64,000 bases of DNA, taken from the NCBI GenBank assembly GCA_905220665.1, contig CAJNAR010000035.1:1-64000 (forward strand), in the 5' to 3' direction. Both the position numbers and the translations under genes were made by a program. Under the pieces are notes generated by a model. The model was not told the origin of the DNA. It saw only the letters and a program-made list of their open reading frames with translations, and searched no databases. Positions 56,301 to 64,000 of this stretch are shown here, in pieces. Every line of letters starts with the position of its first letter. Position 1 is the stretch's first letter. This DNA comes from Albugo candida (lineage: Eukaryota; Oomycota; Peronosporomycetes; Albuginales; Albuginaceae).

Positions 56301-58609
56301 ATTTCATCGATGACTTCGGGCAATAAAAGATGCAAGTAAGGAGTGAATTCATCGGCTGCAACTTGAGCCAAATCGCCCAAAGTCGCCAGAATCGCTTTGC
56401 TGACACTCACAGTACTTCGACTGCTTCGACTTCGTAAAACAGAATCTTGTCGGAGATTTTTCATCAGCGCACTGAGAATTGGAAGGACATACGGTTTGGC
56501 CAAATGCGAAGCCGATCGAAGAAGACATCCGACCAATACAGCGGCTTCTTCTTTTGTCTGTGTGTCACCGCTATACTCCAATTCAGCAAGCAATTGCACA
56601 AGTGTTTGACGTAAAGATGGAAGAATCACTGAAGGATTGTGGTGTGCAAGTCGTCCCAATGTGCTCATCGCTCGCTGTCGGATCTCAAACACTTCATCGT
56701 GGAGCGAAATGAACAGACAACGGAGATTGTCGTCTTGACCCAACAATGGATCAAAACGTGCATCCAACGACTCCAACACCTGTAGACGAATACTCGCATC
56801 TGTATCGGCGATTCCGACTGTAAGAAGACGTTCTAAAACGACCGAAACGGGTCGATCAAAATCTTCCATTTTCGACACTGTGCGTCCAAGTCGCCGATTT
56901 CGTTCGTTTGATGGGAGTAAAAGCTTGCAGCAAGTGAGTGCGGCGCTCTTTCGAATCGCTGTCGCTTCATGATCTAAAAACTTGACAACTTGTTCATGTA
57001 CGAATTGCATGATTGGAATATGTCGATTCCCTTGGAAATCAAACGCGGCCAAAGTCTCTAGTGCCAGCGCTTGCTTATAGATCGCAGCCGATACGACTTC
57101 CGAGGCGCCTTGTAATGTGTTGTCCGATGACGCAGTGGTAGCTCCAGTGGCTGTTTTCGTTTGTGTGATGGCATTAGAAAAGATGGACAGCAAATGAGTG
57201 GACGTCGCTGTGATGGAAGAAGCTTTGATACGTGCTCGAGAAACACCTGCAGCATTCGATCCGCTGTTTTCTGGTGTATTCCGTGTTATGCTCAGAATTG
57301 TGCTGATCCTTTCGAAGAGTCGAAGTTGAATCACAGAGCGCTGAGAAGGGATTTTCTTTATGATAGTAGTAAGTGTTTCGACCAGAGACGAGTCCAAATC
57401 ATGATGGAAAAGGACGAGTAGAATAGACTCCAAATCCACCCGAACGAGAATCGATCCAACAGCTTCCGCCAGCATCCTCAAACAAGCCAATGCCTCTTTG
57501 TGTGTATCTGAATCCTTCTTCTTCACTTCGCGGAGACCAAACTTGATCCCACTCATGATTCCTCCGAGTGTCCGACTATCTCTGGCAAGTCCCGGTCCAA
57601 TCGCCAATGCGAGCTTCCCCGTTGACAAGAGAGCATCACCGCGAGTAGAAGTGGATGGATTGTGCAACACTTCCAGCAAGTGGTTCATACAGAGCGCATA
57701 ACACGATTCCGAGAATGCCGATACATTGAATTTTGCGAGACGAGGGAAAAGATTGATTACAGCAGAGCGTACAGTTGAATTTCGATGCTCTCTATGTTCG
57801 AGGATTTTACGACAGATTTTGGAAAAATGAGGATGCATAAAGTCGCCGCTGTTACGAAGCAATTCATTGATGATCAGAAGTGCACCATGCGCGAAATCCG
57901 AGTTATTTCGAGCAAATGCTCGATTGGCTTCTTCCAAGGCACGAAGGTACCACCCGCTTTTGCGATTCGATTCGCGCTGTTGGATGAGAGAGAAATAGCT
58001 TTGCAGGGAGTCGGCCGCACTCATGCGAACGATAATTTTCGAGTCCCAAAATGCACACCAAATGACATCGAAACATTTCTCAATATGGCGAAATGCAGTG
58101 GAAGGCGCGTTGACTGCAAGTTCCTTCAAAATCATTGTGGCTGCATGACGACGGACTTGAAAGCTGTCGTTCTGCAGCCATGTTAGAGCGGGCGTGACAT
58201 GGTAATCCTCTACGAATTCAATGAGGCGAGTGCCAGCGGTGGAAACAATGTGACCCAAAGCTTTCGATGCGAGTTTGAGTGTCGGAAGATCGGCGCTTGG
58301 GATCTTTTCAAAGACTTTTGTGAGGGAATGAGCAAATTCAATGATAATTTGATCGTTTCTTTCTGCGATAAACACTTCTATCAGCTCATCCATTGCTGCG
58401 ATACCGCTGATCTTATCGAGTGTGTCATTGCTATTGCATAGTTCCATCAATTTAGAGCTTAATTCGGATACCCATTTGATATAATGATTGTGTGATACAT
58501 CACGGGATTCAGACTCAATAGAGTGGCGAAGTTCTCGTGCTGTTCGCGTACGAATTGAGGCATTATGACTTCGAAGACCCGGAAGGAATCGATTGAGTGT
58601 GTCGCTCAT
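50309..58609 (-). CDS. TOR: Target of rapamycin (TOR) kinase, intronless
   Basis: A single open frame of 2766 residues, ATG at 58609. HEAT-repeat solenoid covers the first half, FAT roughly 1480-2080, and FRB about 2160-2260 (ELIRVAILWNELW...EEASKHYF...NQAWDIYYNIF). The FRB retains the Ser, Trp and Phe that contact FKBP12-rapamycin in mammals. The PIKK kinase is at about 2280-2600, with GHEDLRQDERVMQLF near 2335, GLGDRHPSNLMLDR near 2486 and HIDFGDCFE near 2507. FATC forms the last 32 residues (TSHENLCQLYYGWCPFW). A long low-complexity insert of about 130 residues between kinase and FATC, rich in Ser/Pro/Asp, makes the protein longer than human mTOR (2549). It is the core of TORC1/TORC2 growth control. 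Having no intron in 8.3 kb is unusual beside intron-rich neighbours. Confidence 0.97.
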   Translation of the reverse strand: MSDTLNRFLPGLRSHNASIRTRTARELRHSIESESRDVSHNHYIKWVSELSSKLMELCNSNDTLDKISGIAAMDELIEVFIAERNDQIIIEFAHSLTKVFEKIPSADLPTLKLASKALGHIVSTAGTRLIEFVEDYHVTPALTWLQNDSFQVRRHAATMILKELAVNAPSTAFRHIEKCFDVIWCAFWDSKIIVRMSAADSLQSYFSLIQQRESNRKSGWYLRALEEANRAFARNNSDFAHGALLIINELLRNSGDFMHPHFSKICRKILEHREHRNSTVRSAVINLFPRLAKFNVSAFSESCYALCMNHLLEVLHNPSTSTRGDALLSTGKLALAIGPGLARDSRTLGGIMSGIKFGLREVKKKDSDTHKEALACLRMLAEAVGSILVRVDLESILLVLFHHDLDSSLVETLTTIIKKIPSQRSVIQLRLFERISTILSITRNTPENSGSNAAGVSRARIKASSITATSTHLLSIFSNAITQTKTATGATTASSDNTLQGASEVVSAAIYKQALALETLAAFDFQGNRHIPIMQFVHEQVVKFLDHEATAIRKSAALTCCKLLLPSNERNRRLGRTVSKMEDFDRPVSVVLERLLTVGIADTDASIRLQVLESLDARFDPLLGQDDNLRCLFISLHDEVFEIRQRAMSTLGRLAHHNPSVILPSLRQTLVQLLAELEYSGDTQTKEEAAVLVGCLLRSASHLAKPYVLPILSALMKNLRQDSVLRSRSSRSTVSVSKAILATLGDLAQVAADEFTPYLHLLLPEVIDEMREASNAQILQVAIKSLGQLISSTGYVCRPYHEYPELLDLLCQALQKSGDANASLRMEAGRTIGILGALDPYDLRLFHLEKQGKLPAALKYRIRSAHDPNHLTETISEAGMDIMTMYYPQGNRNNWSHSTTTSASFPFLPNALSDGNDELLDMSFLLVSRERKDTQKEKQKTIKNGIVYEASSVVLEVPPEDLLPSMIGNDAAQYFPTVAVNALTRILLEARNSVHYQGTFVAVMYICKTLRKRIEPHLPKIIPAFLYTLDKANSRSLRKFLFDALCDLIEIVEEQIQSHLDHNAMLAIVHQYWDEYMEEVLNIVKKLAISLGEGFRVYLPDLIPQLLRVIRSERDTPSRPRTLLVLKTTVSLGRLLDGYLHLIIPALVTMIQSEADLNARKQALGSLGSLVKKLNVSVFASKIIHTLARVIATQSELIYLAMDCLCCMVYTMGDDYAIFVPVISQVLGRQATSSSAASPSRTQDIFDRYDLLVSKILKHQPLPVASWATTMNKEGGSASAHGNNSGIANTNVTSNTTSTNTSNSAQEELKTLPCDQKNLIKAWEASQCSTKEDWSEWMRAFSVELLRESPSPVLRACKELASVYQPLARELFNAAFVSVWPHLSSPTQDNLIRALETAFQSAQLPSEILQTLLNLAEFMEHDDQSLPIDIRLLGSLAEKCHSFAKALHYKELEFNTNPVADGIQALISINSKLNQPEAARGILKYALDHLPGLEVKASWHEKLLRWDDALATYDRILQQHSNDVEAIFGKMRCLFAIGEWNKLNDHVQETWTKIYGQDDESPSGMTDEETSSQNDTSRALSKSLLDVPPALKKELCSNGAQVALLLQNWDTIPKYINSDMEETQAHMFRALVAIRNMELDEAMDEIKSCRKTMDPTLRSLVSESYTRAYAPSIVRLQCLTELEEIVAYLDRFTAAGNGDITLLNPAPTSSMATSVNVRPSILSPVLTGKELSRQKESIRQTFVSTPSISLEHDKQLALERLQKIWTHRILGVERNIEVWQDIMLVRTLVFDAREDLDIWLKYSRLCSKAGHLKLAATALWRVGAQPFIRSIQNDPYAPLPINLTTLTTNTAVHGLGNDTNRSAGPSMRRFHTLANFGDGSSADPRVALSYLRHLWAENREDVALKQMSHLIDVLEQQGDESDEEMIRLRVQAYIQLSEWQMSSLEPGKQFDQVFEQVLSRLETATRLEPTNHKAWREWALMNFRAIEVIVRGDAHEKNSNEGRLPGSVAVPGPASLIEGAQYAPPAIQGFFRSISFGHTQYDFTKDVLRLLTLWFAYGNSIEVHETMTIGFQEVSIDTWLDVIPQLIARIDSPHPRMNELLHELLVRIGFAHPQALIYPITVASKAMSATRKSAAEGILAAVRRHSPKLVYEAAMVSRELIRVAILWNELWYGALEEASKHYFNNHDAEAMIAELAPLHQQIDSIGLEEAPTLREVAFFQAFARDLRCAKAWTNVYEQTKNVGDLNQAWDIYYNIFSKIRKQLTHLSTLELANVGPKLLSVHGLSLAVPGTYKTGAPIVRIQSFDSKVTVLTSKQRPRKVTINGSDGKVYPFLLKGHEDLRQDERVMQLFGVINTLLANDNDTSKRNLSIERYSVLPLSHTSGLIGWVPNCDTLHLLIRDYREARKIQLNVEHRLMIQMAPDYDKLPLFQKVEAFQYALGETTGQDLYRVLWLKSQDSEVWLDRRRNYTRSLAVMSMAGYILGLGDRHPSNLMLDRISGKIVHIDFGDCFEVAMERDKYPEKIPFRLTRMLTQAMEVSGIEGNFRYTCEASMRVLRENRDSLMAVLEAFVYDPLINWRLLKKDTMPSHAEPQPPHEAVHSSEQTNDPTSLIPSQRPSPVDEGTPVDDELIDTSSAKNAGMPAGEDCIPSVVAGPTRHRRFSSSGDSLYGGFQTNLVESLGNGDDLGHETIHDPNNISQSLFTDVALPQLNAKALSVVERVKKKLAGRDFDDGKRVLSVQVQVDRLIQQATSHENLCQLYYGWCPFW

Positions 58610-60029
58610 AAGGGAGTCTAATGTTTGACAGCAAATTGACCAATCGGAATGTCGTGTACCTCTCTGATATGGTTACCGTATCTTGCATATAAGGACTACT
58701 GTATTTCGCATATAGATACGTACACGAGACGTCATTCCATTTGTGTCTTTGAACGCGGTGGGATTACTATACAGCGACAACTTGGTTAAAGTACACCCTG
58801 ACTAGTCGCGGGTGTCTGGAAGGATTTGAGAGTGTATAGACCTTCTTAATACAGTAAATATGATCGTTGGATGCGCAGGACAGGATACTATCAAGAGTGC
58901 TCTCAAGCTGAGTAAATATGGTGATCAAGTAAGCTAAAGCTTGATAATCATCTATCGAAATAGCTTGGATGATAGTAGATTCGCAAGCAGGAGTCAAGGA
59001 TATCTTCCAAGTCAGATGGCCGCGTACGTATTCCTTTGCGTACGTTATGAAGCGATAGTTCCGATGAATCAAGCAGATGAAGGCAGCGCTTTATTACTGT
59101 CTTTAGCCATAGATTAGGTTAGAATGCGATATGTCTTGCGCATAGTGTGACTTTCGTCCATGTAGCACAGATGCTCGCAAATTCTAGAAGGGCAGTTGGG
59201 TGATCTAGCAATATATTATAATGGGCGGGTATATGCTTTGCATAGTGCCTGCCAGGGAGACTTTGAACAATCATATCTCATCAGATAGCGTTTGATTCAG
59301 TCTGGAGAGGTTTGACATATTGTATTTATCAGAAGAGACAACGATAAGGCGATCGTTGTGGTCTGATTGTTGCGATATTGTGCTCCACAAAATAGAAGAA
59401 TGTTGAAAGAGTTACTTCAGAAATACAGAAAGTCTGGCTTATTTGATCCGTTATCAGGACGATATCCTTTGATAATTAACTGGGCGCCGATTTTCGGGCT
59501 CTGATGCTTGAAAAATTTATGGACGATACGTGACATTTGACTCGCGATTGTTTGATAGAGAAGGTCGTCAAAATGATTACTTCTGAACTAACTTCACTAA
59601 GCGTACGATATTATCCACGTTAATATCTAATTTTGTAACTATGTATCTGTATAAGCTGTCAACTTCTCATAAATGAGCGTCTAAACACGATGCCGAGCTT
59701 TTCCTTTTTGTCTGAATTTCTACCCCTCTCATATGATGTACTGCCAGACTTGATACATTTGCCATCCACCGTCCTATTATGTTGGGGAAGGCTTCTCTGT
59801 AGTGTTGTCTTGTTTGCGTGCAGCATTTCATGTCTCCAATAATTTAAGTTTTGAGTAGGATGAATGGGATTTGCGATGATCCTATAGTATGGTTGGGAGA
59901 ACAGGAAAGTTCTGACCTTCGACCCGTTACCCCTTCGATATTTTGCTCTACAGGATTTAAATCGAAACATGCTCTGAACACAGCCACGTGCTATCTACGA
60001 CAGACATCATTTTTCTTTTTCCACACGAG
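58610..60029. other. 1.4-kb intergenic region
   Basis: TOR promoter side at the left. A minus frame at 59659-59970 starts with ATG (103 basic residues, MFRFKSCRAKYRRG) but has no family; a minus frame at 58767-59072 has no usable ATG. No repeats or RNA genes recognised. Confidence 0.5.
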
Positions 60030-60848
60030 ATGAAGGTGTATTCAAGTTTGTTCCTTCCTGTGGTGCTTTCCCAACCAAATAAAGATTGCTTCATTCCTGA
60101 AAGCGGTATACAATGTAGGGAACCTGGCGATAGCATTCCTGTCGAGAAGCCAACATTCTTCACGCTAGCTAAATCAGATAAGGCGGTGGAATTCAAGTGT
60201 CTACTATCGAATGGTGAACAGTTTAATGGAGGTGAATACAATCTTGCTCCTTATGGCGATGGCCACTTTTGTGTTACTTTTCAGTACAGATTTAATAAGG
60301 GAACCTTGACGCTGCAGCGAAATGGGGCTAAGCGGGAGGATGCTCACAAAGCGTCTGAATCGAAGACATGGGTTTTAACAGATATGATTGTCAAATGGAA
60401 GAAGCCAAAAGACTCTACACTAACTGGAATTCTTGGCCAAACAATAACTTTCCAGATGGATTATATTGGCCTTGGCGTACCATATCAAAGTGTGATGGAG
60501 GATTTGAAAGAGAAAGAAGAGCATAGACGTACAGTTTACGCACTGGATGTAGATGATACGGAGATCGAAATTCCTTATACCAAACGTAAGCTTCGAGATG
60601 GTAAAGGTAAATGGATATTGGGATGGGATGTTATGAAATCGATGGACATTACGTTTGGCAAAGCGAACAAAATAGAGCACTATATTCAGCAGTCAGTTGC
60701 TGGACTTCCCGCACAACGTTACCCGGAAGGTGTCATTCTTACGCTGACTGAGTCAAATGCGATTGATAATGCGACAAGCTCAATCAATTTGTTGCACTCT
60801 TTTCCTTCCCAAAGTTATCCTTTCTATCTTCCTTTCATCCGAGACTGA
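60030..60848 (+). CDS. Putative secreted protein, unknown family
   Basis: 272 residues from the ATG at 60030. The N-terminus MKVYSSLFLPVVLSQPNKDC looks like a short signal peptide. The frame stays open upstream to a GTG, but the ATG gives the better leader. The mature protein is soluble, Lys-rich and slightly basic, with cysteines at CFIPESGIQC, FKCLL and HFCV, followed by alternating charged and beta-like segments (GTLTLQRNGAKREDAHK, TVYALDVDDTEIEIP). The C-terminus is hydrophobic (SQSYPFYLPFIRD). No RXLR or CHxC motif. I do not recognise the family. It lies just past TOR, between conserved genes, so a conserved secreted or vacuolar protein is as likely as an effector. Confidence 0.6.
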   Translation: MKVYSSLFLPVVLSQPNKDCFIPESGIQCREPGDSIPVEKPTFFTLAKSDKAVEFKCLLSNGEQFNGGEYNLAPYGDGHFCVTFQYRFNKGTLTLQRNGAKREDAHKASESKTWVLTDMIVKWKKPKDSTLTGILGQTITFQMDYIGLGVPYQSVMEDLKEKEEHRRTVYALDVDDTEIEIPYTKRKLRDGKGKWILGWDVMKSMDITFGKANKIEHYIQQSVAGLPAQRYPEGVILTLTESNAIDNATSSINLLHSFPSQSYPFYLPFIRD

Positions 60849-61412
60849 ATCACAAAACGCTCCACTCAGGAAAGCGCGATGAGTTGTAGGGGTACACAAG
60901 GTTCCTGTACCATCTTGTACACCAATCCGCTTGGAACACATAAATACCTCCTATGCGACACCACTTGAGAGAATCTGTACGCTGAGCAATGTATTTCGCG
61001 TATAAGCAATGAATATGCAATAGGGTGTACAATATCAATCGAAACTTTTCCCCGTTCGGACGAGATGCCATTCGCTAAGGCCCCATAAGTTTAATCGATT
61101 GTAAAATAGCGACAGGTAAGACGATGACTACGGCATCGAAACACAACGACGAGATGCGTCATTGCGGAATTGTTCACAAAAGGCCATCGCACTCCACACT
61201 TGCAAACGCGTGTTTCGCAATTGGGCGCTAAGCACCAATGATGCGGTAAAGGGTACATTCCAGATACTTCTGTCCTCAATGACCCGGTGTCCGCAATTCA
61301 TGCGCCTCCCCCTTGTGAGTAGATCCGTGTCTTAAAACTATCTCAAATGTAAATGAAAGTCGAATTGGGCCAAAGGCAATTCAGTTGTGAGCTCATTTTT
61401 ATAACGTGTACA
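60849..61412. other. Convergent intergenic region
   Basis: 564 bases between two stops. Minus open frames (for example 61091-61279 and a 57-codon frame from about 61295) show Cys/His-rich sequence but no zinc-finger pattern I can support. Confidence 0.45.
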
Positions 61413-63071
61413 TTACTGCAGTGTGCTCAATTCGACCAAATTGATCCATTGCCGTATGTGCTGACGTTCCAAATATCTCGCGTTGCGAACAAGAGGTGGG
61501 TCTAAATCGTTGCTGAAGAACAGATCGATGTGATGAGCACCACCAGGGACGGGGACATAGACGATAGAAGAAAAGGATTTGGTGACGCCAGTGGCAGACC
61601 ACGGATCATAATTTCCATTGCTGAATACGATGTTACTGACACTTTGTAGCGCTTTAAGACCACCGTATTGTGTCACGGCCCAAAATGGACGAATGGATAC
61701 TCCCCATGTATTGACACAATGTGTATTGTCTTCAGATTGGTTCCAAGCGACTGGCCAAAACATATCGTGAATACCATCGGTGCTGGAAGGCATGTACAGC
61801 TCTGAACAGTATATGTAATCCCAAAAGTCTGCATCTTGACGACTCTCCTCAGAAGCTGGTTTGACATCATGACAGCTTTTCTGCTTTGTGCTGTTGTAAT
61901 ACACACCGATACTCTGCACGAAGGCTTTTAGCATCTTCTCCTCATCTTTTGGAACCACAAAAGCGTTCGAGAGGAAGTCGCATGCAACTCGAACGGGATA
62001 CGATGGAAGAACACTATCACCATTCATAATGTACGATGTTGGGTACGGATAATTTCCCATGCTCATATAATCAAAAGCTTCTTTGGCCCAAAGAATCATC
62101 GCTTCTGCATCTTTTTCCGACTTGAGGATCGAGTTCTGACACAAGTGAAATATCGCGGAGAGTTTCTCACGTCCTCGTACTGTTTTGCTCAACTTCCACA
62201 TACTTTGCCAGCTCTTCCTGATATTCTGAGCGCAATGTCTCGCGGCTCCGGCACCTACAGTCGCATCAAACGTCGATACTCGTGCGAACCCGCCCATATC
62301 GACCGGACGTTGATCACCCATAAACGCTAAAACGGGAGCTGAAGCAGCAATAACACCGTCAATGATATGAGGATACTTTAATCGGAACCAAGCTGCAAGC
62401 ATTCCACCGTAAGAGCCACCAAACCCAATAAACGGAACGCGCTGTAAATGGGTCATATTTTGCTTGACACTTGTGATAAGTGCGGCGTAATCTGCCAACG
62501 CTTGCTCGGAGGATAGAAATCCCATATTCTGGCGAACATTTTCTTTCGGAAACGGAATCGATCGTCCAAAATACCGGTGTTCTGCAAAAATAAGAGCAGC
62601 TTTGAATTCCTTTGCGTTTTCCCACATCAAACCGGTATGATTCAAATATAAAGTGACTTGTGCTTCATTCCCCAGGTAAAAGAAAATCGTTTTTGTAGTT
62701 GTGGTGAATTCGTACGGATCACAAAAGAAATACCGCTGAGGAAAAGTGGTGTTCTGTGTTGCATTGAAATGATCCAACCGCTGTACGAAAAATAATTCTT
62801 TGCAGTATTGCAATAAATTGGATTTATTTAAAGTGGAATGTGGTGAGTGGAGAGATACTGGCTCGGACTTGAATGGTGAATTGCTTGCAGTAAATTCAAT
62901 CGATTGAGAAGCTTTTGGAATGTCCAATTTCTGTGATATATCAATTGATATTAAGAGAGTGCTGAGTGCGCATCCGATTGTCAAAAGTATCCATGGGAGA
63001 CGTAGTAAACGCCGCTCGTGTGGGGATATCTTTCGTGTTTGCATGGAATCTTTTAGTGGAAGAACAATCAT
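61413..63071 (-). CDS. Membrane-anchored S28 serine peptidase (Pro-X carboxypeptidase type)
   Basis: 552 residues, ATG at 63071. A short basic cytoplasmic tail (RKISPHERRLLRLPW) precedes one transmembrane segment (ILLTIGCALSTLLISI), a type II anchor. Peptidase: QRLDHFNATQNTTFPQRYFF, IFFYLGNEAQV, LIFAEHRYFGRSIPF, LADYAALI, FIGFGGSYGGMLAAWFRLKY (catalytic Ser in GGSYGG), HIIDGVIAASAPV, NGNYDPWSATG (catalytic Asp) and VPGGAHHIDLFF (catalytic His). Family S28 enzymes (PRCP, DPP7) cleave at proline in lysosomes or outside the cell. Several N-glycosylation sites (NQSE, NMTH, NSTK) fit a secretory-pathway protein. Single exon. Confidence 0.93.
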   Translation of the reverse strand: MIVLPLKDSMQTRKISPHERRLLRLPWILLTIGCALSTLLISIDISQKLDIPKASQSIEFTASNSPFKSEPVSLHSPHSTLNKSNLLQYCKELFFVQRLDHFNATQNTTFPQRYFFCDPYEFTTTTKTIFFYLGNEAQVTLYLNHTGLMWENAKEFKAALIFAEHRYFGRSIPFPKENVRQNMGFLSSEQALADYAALITSVKQNMTHLQRVPFIGFGGSYGGMLAAWFRLKYPHIIDGVIAASAPVLAFMGDQRPVDMGGFARVSTFDATVGAGAARHCAQNIRKSWQSMWKLSKTVRGREKLSAIFHLCQNSILKSEKDAEAMILWAKEAFDYMSMGNYPYPTSYIMNGDSVLPSYPVRVACDFLSNAFVVPKDEEKMLKAFVQSIGVYYNSTKQKSCHDVKPASEESRQDADFWDYIYCSELYMPSSTDGIHDMFWPVAWNQSEDNTHCVNTWGVSIRPFWAVTQYGGLKALQSVSNIVFSNGNYDPWSATGVTKSFSSIVYVPVPGGAHHIDLFFSNDLDPPLVRNARYLERQHIRQWINLVELSTLQ

Positions 63072-63178
63072 GATTGGATATTATTGTTTTTTAATTGCTA
63101 TTATTGGCTAATATACTGTAAGGAAAGGCTTACGAACACTTCTTCCAATGTCAAAATCGTGCAACATTTCGGTACATT

Positions 63179-63658
63179 TTAATTGAAGTCTGCCGCATCG
63201 TAAATGCCAGGAAGCATTGTGTTCACTTTCTCTGCAATCGCCATGACAATACCGCTATTTCACACACATAATAAGCCTAAACACAGTTCAACATTGCCGA
63301 AAACATCACCTTCGATATGCTGTAATTTGCTTAGACTTGAGCCAGTACCAAAACGCATCGCAATGCGTAGAACATTCCATCAATTCTTCTTCGTTTTTCC
63401 TCCGAATTCCTCTTCAAGATTCCCATCAGAATGTGCGCCAAGTGTCTGAGACGTAACATACCTTTAGCATTAAAAACTTTCCTATCAGTTGATATGTATT
63501 CGTCACACGATCTTTCTCCTCACCACTCGCTAACTTCGAAATTGCAGCGCTTCCAATCCCTGGCACATCTAGTGAATCGCTTGTCAGTGGCGCTCTGAGA
63601 AAAGCCGCCAGTCGATCTTCCGCGATCCGAGACTTTGTGGATCATAGCCGTCACTCAT
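63179..63658 (-). CDS. BAF-like helix-hairpin-helix protein, apparent frame break
   Basis: Likely ATG at 63658 (MSDGYDPQSLGSRK). Then, in a second frame, RLAAFLRAPLTSDSLDVPGI and GSAAISKLASGEEKDRVTNT, then YQLIGKFLMLK; in a third DGNLEEEFGG; then ELMECSTHCDAFWYWLKSKQ. A 55-nt intron (63255-63309) leads to GIVMAIAEKVNTMLPGIYD and the TAA at 63179. The VPGIG hairpin, YQLIGKFLMLK and FWYWLK echo barrier-to-autointegration factor (GIG..., VLGQFLVLKKDE, FREWLK), a small DNA-bridging chromatin protein. The last break (DGNLEEEFGG to NEEELMEC) is fixed by one extra A in the A-run near 63400. The start region also does not join cleanly, so this is a live gene with sequence errors or a recent pseudogene. 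Confidence 0.55.
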
Positions 63659-64000
63659 ATTCGAGCTTCTTATCCTGGTTTGCTTTTTATGTGAACACAC
63701 CATTATGGTGTACAATCCCTATTGGTCGAATAAAAGAATCATTTCCACCAATTCAATCGCTTTAATGGTTCACCCTTTCGCTGCAATTTAGAACAGTAAC
63801 TTGTGAATCGATCGCAGCAATAAAAATTGCTGTTGACGGAATAAATGTATTTACTTTTTCGAATGTTACAATGATACGCACTCGGACAAAAAGGAAGTGC
63901 GTGCAAATGCGTGCACAAGTTGAAACAATACGTAATGAAAATCGCTTACGCAGTATATGCGAATGCCACAACTTCTTACTAGCACTCGACAGAATCTCTA
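63659..64000. other. Right edge, no gene seen
   Basis: 342 bases upstream of the BAF-like gene. A minus open frame (63762-63971) has no motif; it might hold the promoter. Confidence 0.45.

Noticed and set aside
61091..61355. Cys/His-rich minus frames resembling a zinc finger
   Set aside because: Cysteine spacing fits no known finger and the frame is short; probably chance.
1..64000. CRISPR arrays, bacterial operons, Shine-Dalgarno sites
   Set aside because: The window is eukaryotic (telomere, spliceosomal introns); none of the tandem repeats has a repeat-spacer pattern.
1..64000. tRNA and rRNA genes
   Set aside because: I looked for cloverleaf-like and conserved rRNA stretches and saw none I could support by eye; a tRNA scan would settle it.

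Overview
The left end is a chromosome terminus. About 236 bases of CCCTAAA repeats (G-strand TTTAGGG) grade into about 75 bases of degenerate TAAAACC units. TTTAGGG telomeres, introns of 49-73 nt with CTAAC/CTAAA branch-like sites, very tight gene spacing and the gene set (sterol acyltransferase, EDR2-C protein, TEY MAP kinase, TOR, S28 peptidase, secreted lysine-rich proteins, a CHAT-STAND protein relic) point to an oomycete. The compactness and moderate GC suggest a small-genome biotroph such as Albugo (white rust). The genus is an inference; nothing in the sequence proves it.

From 0 to about 37.9 kb lies a subtelomeric graveyard. It holds a frameshifted RBM42-like RNA-binding protein gene, a CHAT-peptidase/STAND-ATPase pseudogene read across many frame breaks, two 8-bp satellite arrays flanking a LINE 3' fragment, a complete but dead Ty1/copia element (LTRs, TTCTG target duplication) inserted in a BED-finger hAT transposase relic, a long decayed LINE (endonuclease, RT, RT zinc knuckle), a poly(A) polymerase pseudogene and a duplicated 364-bp repeat. 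Only a few genes look alive here: a spliced, signal-peptide, lysine-rich secreted protein (26449-27244), another secreted protein (33180-33809) and a spliced complex I NDUFB8-like subunit (34942-35381).

From 37.98 kb to the right edge the window is dense housekeeping DNA: sterol O-acyltransferase, EDR2-C/DUF1336 protein, a coiled-coil HMMR-C-like protein, ERK-type MAP kinase, DPH1 (diphthamide), ZRANB2-type splicing factor, mitochondrial ribosomal protein uL1, a TLC-domain membrane protein, a monoacylglycerol-lipase-like hydrolase, the 2766-residue TOR kinase, a secreted protein, a membrane-anchored S28 peptidase and a BAF-like helix-hairpin-helix protein with an apparent frame break. Neighbouring genes are often 44-130 bases apart. 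ZRANB2 and uL1m start codons are only 53 bases apart, back to back. Most exon structures were rebuilt by eye from conserved protein motifs and GT/AG sites that keep frame; introns have not been checked against RNA. Several genes and relics carry +/-1 changes at homopolymers, so some breaks could be assembly errors rather than true decay.
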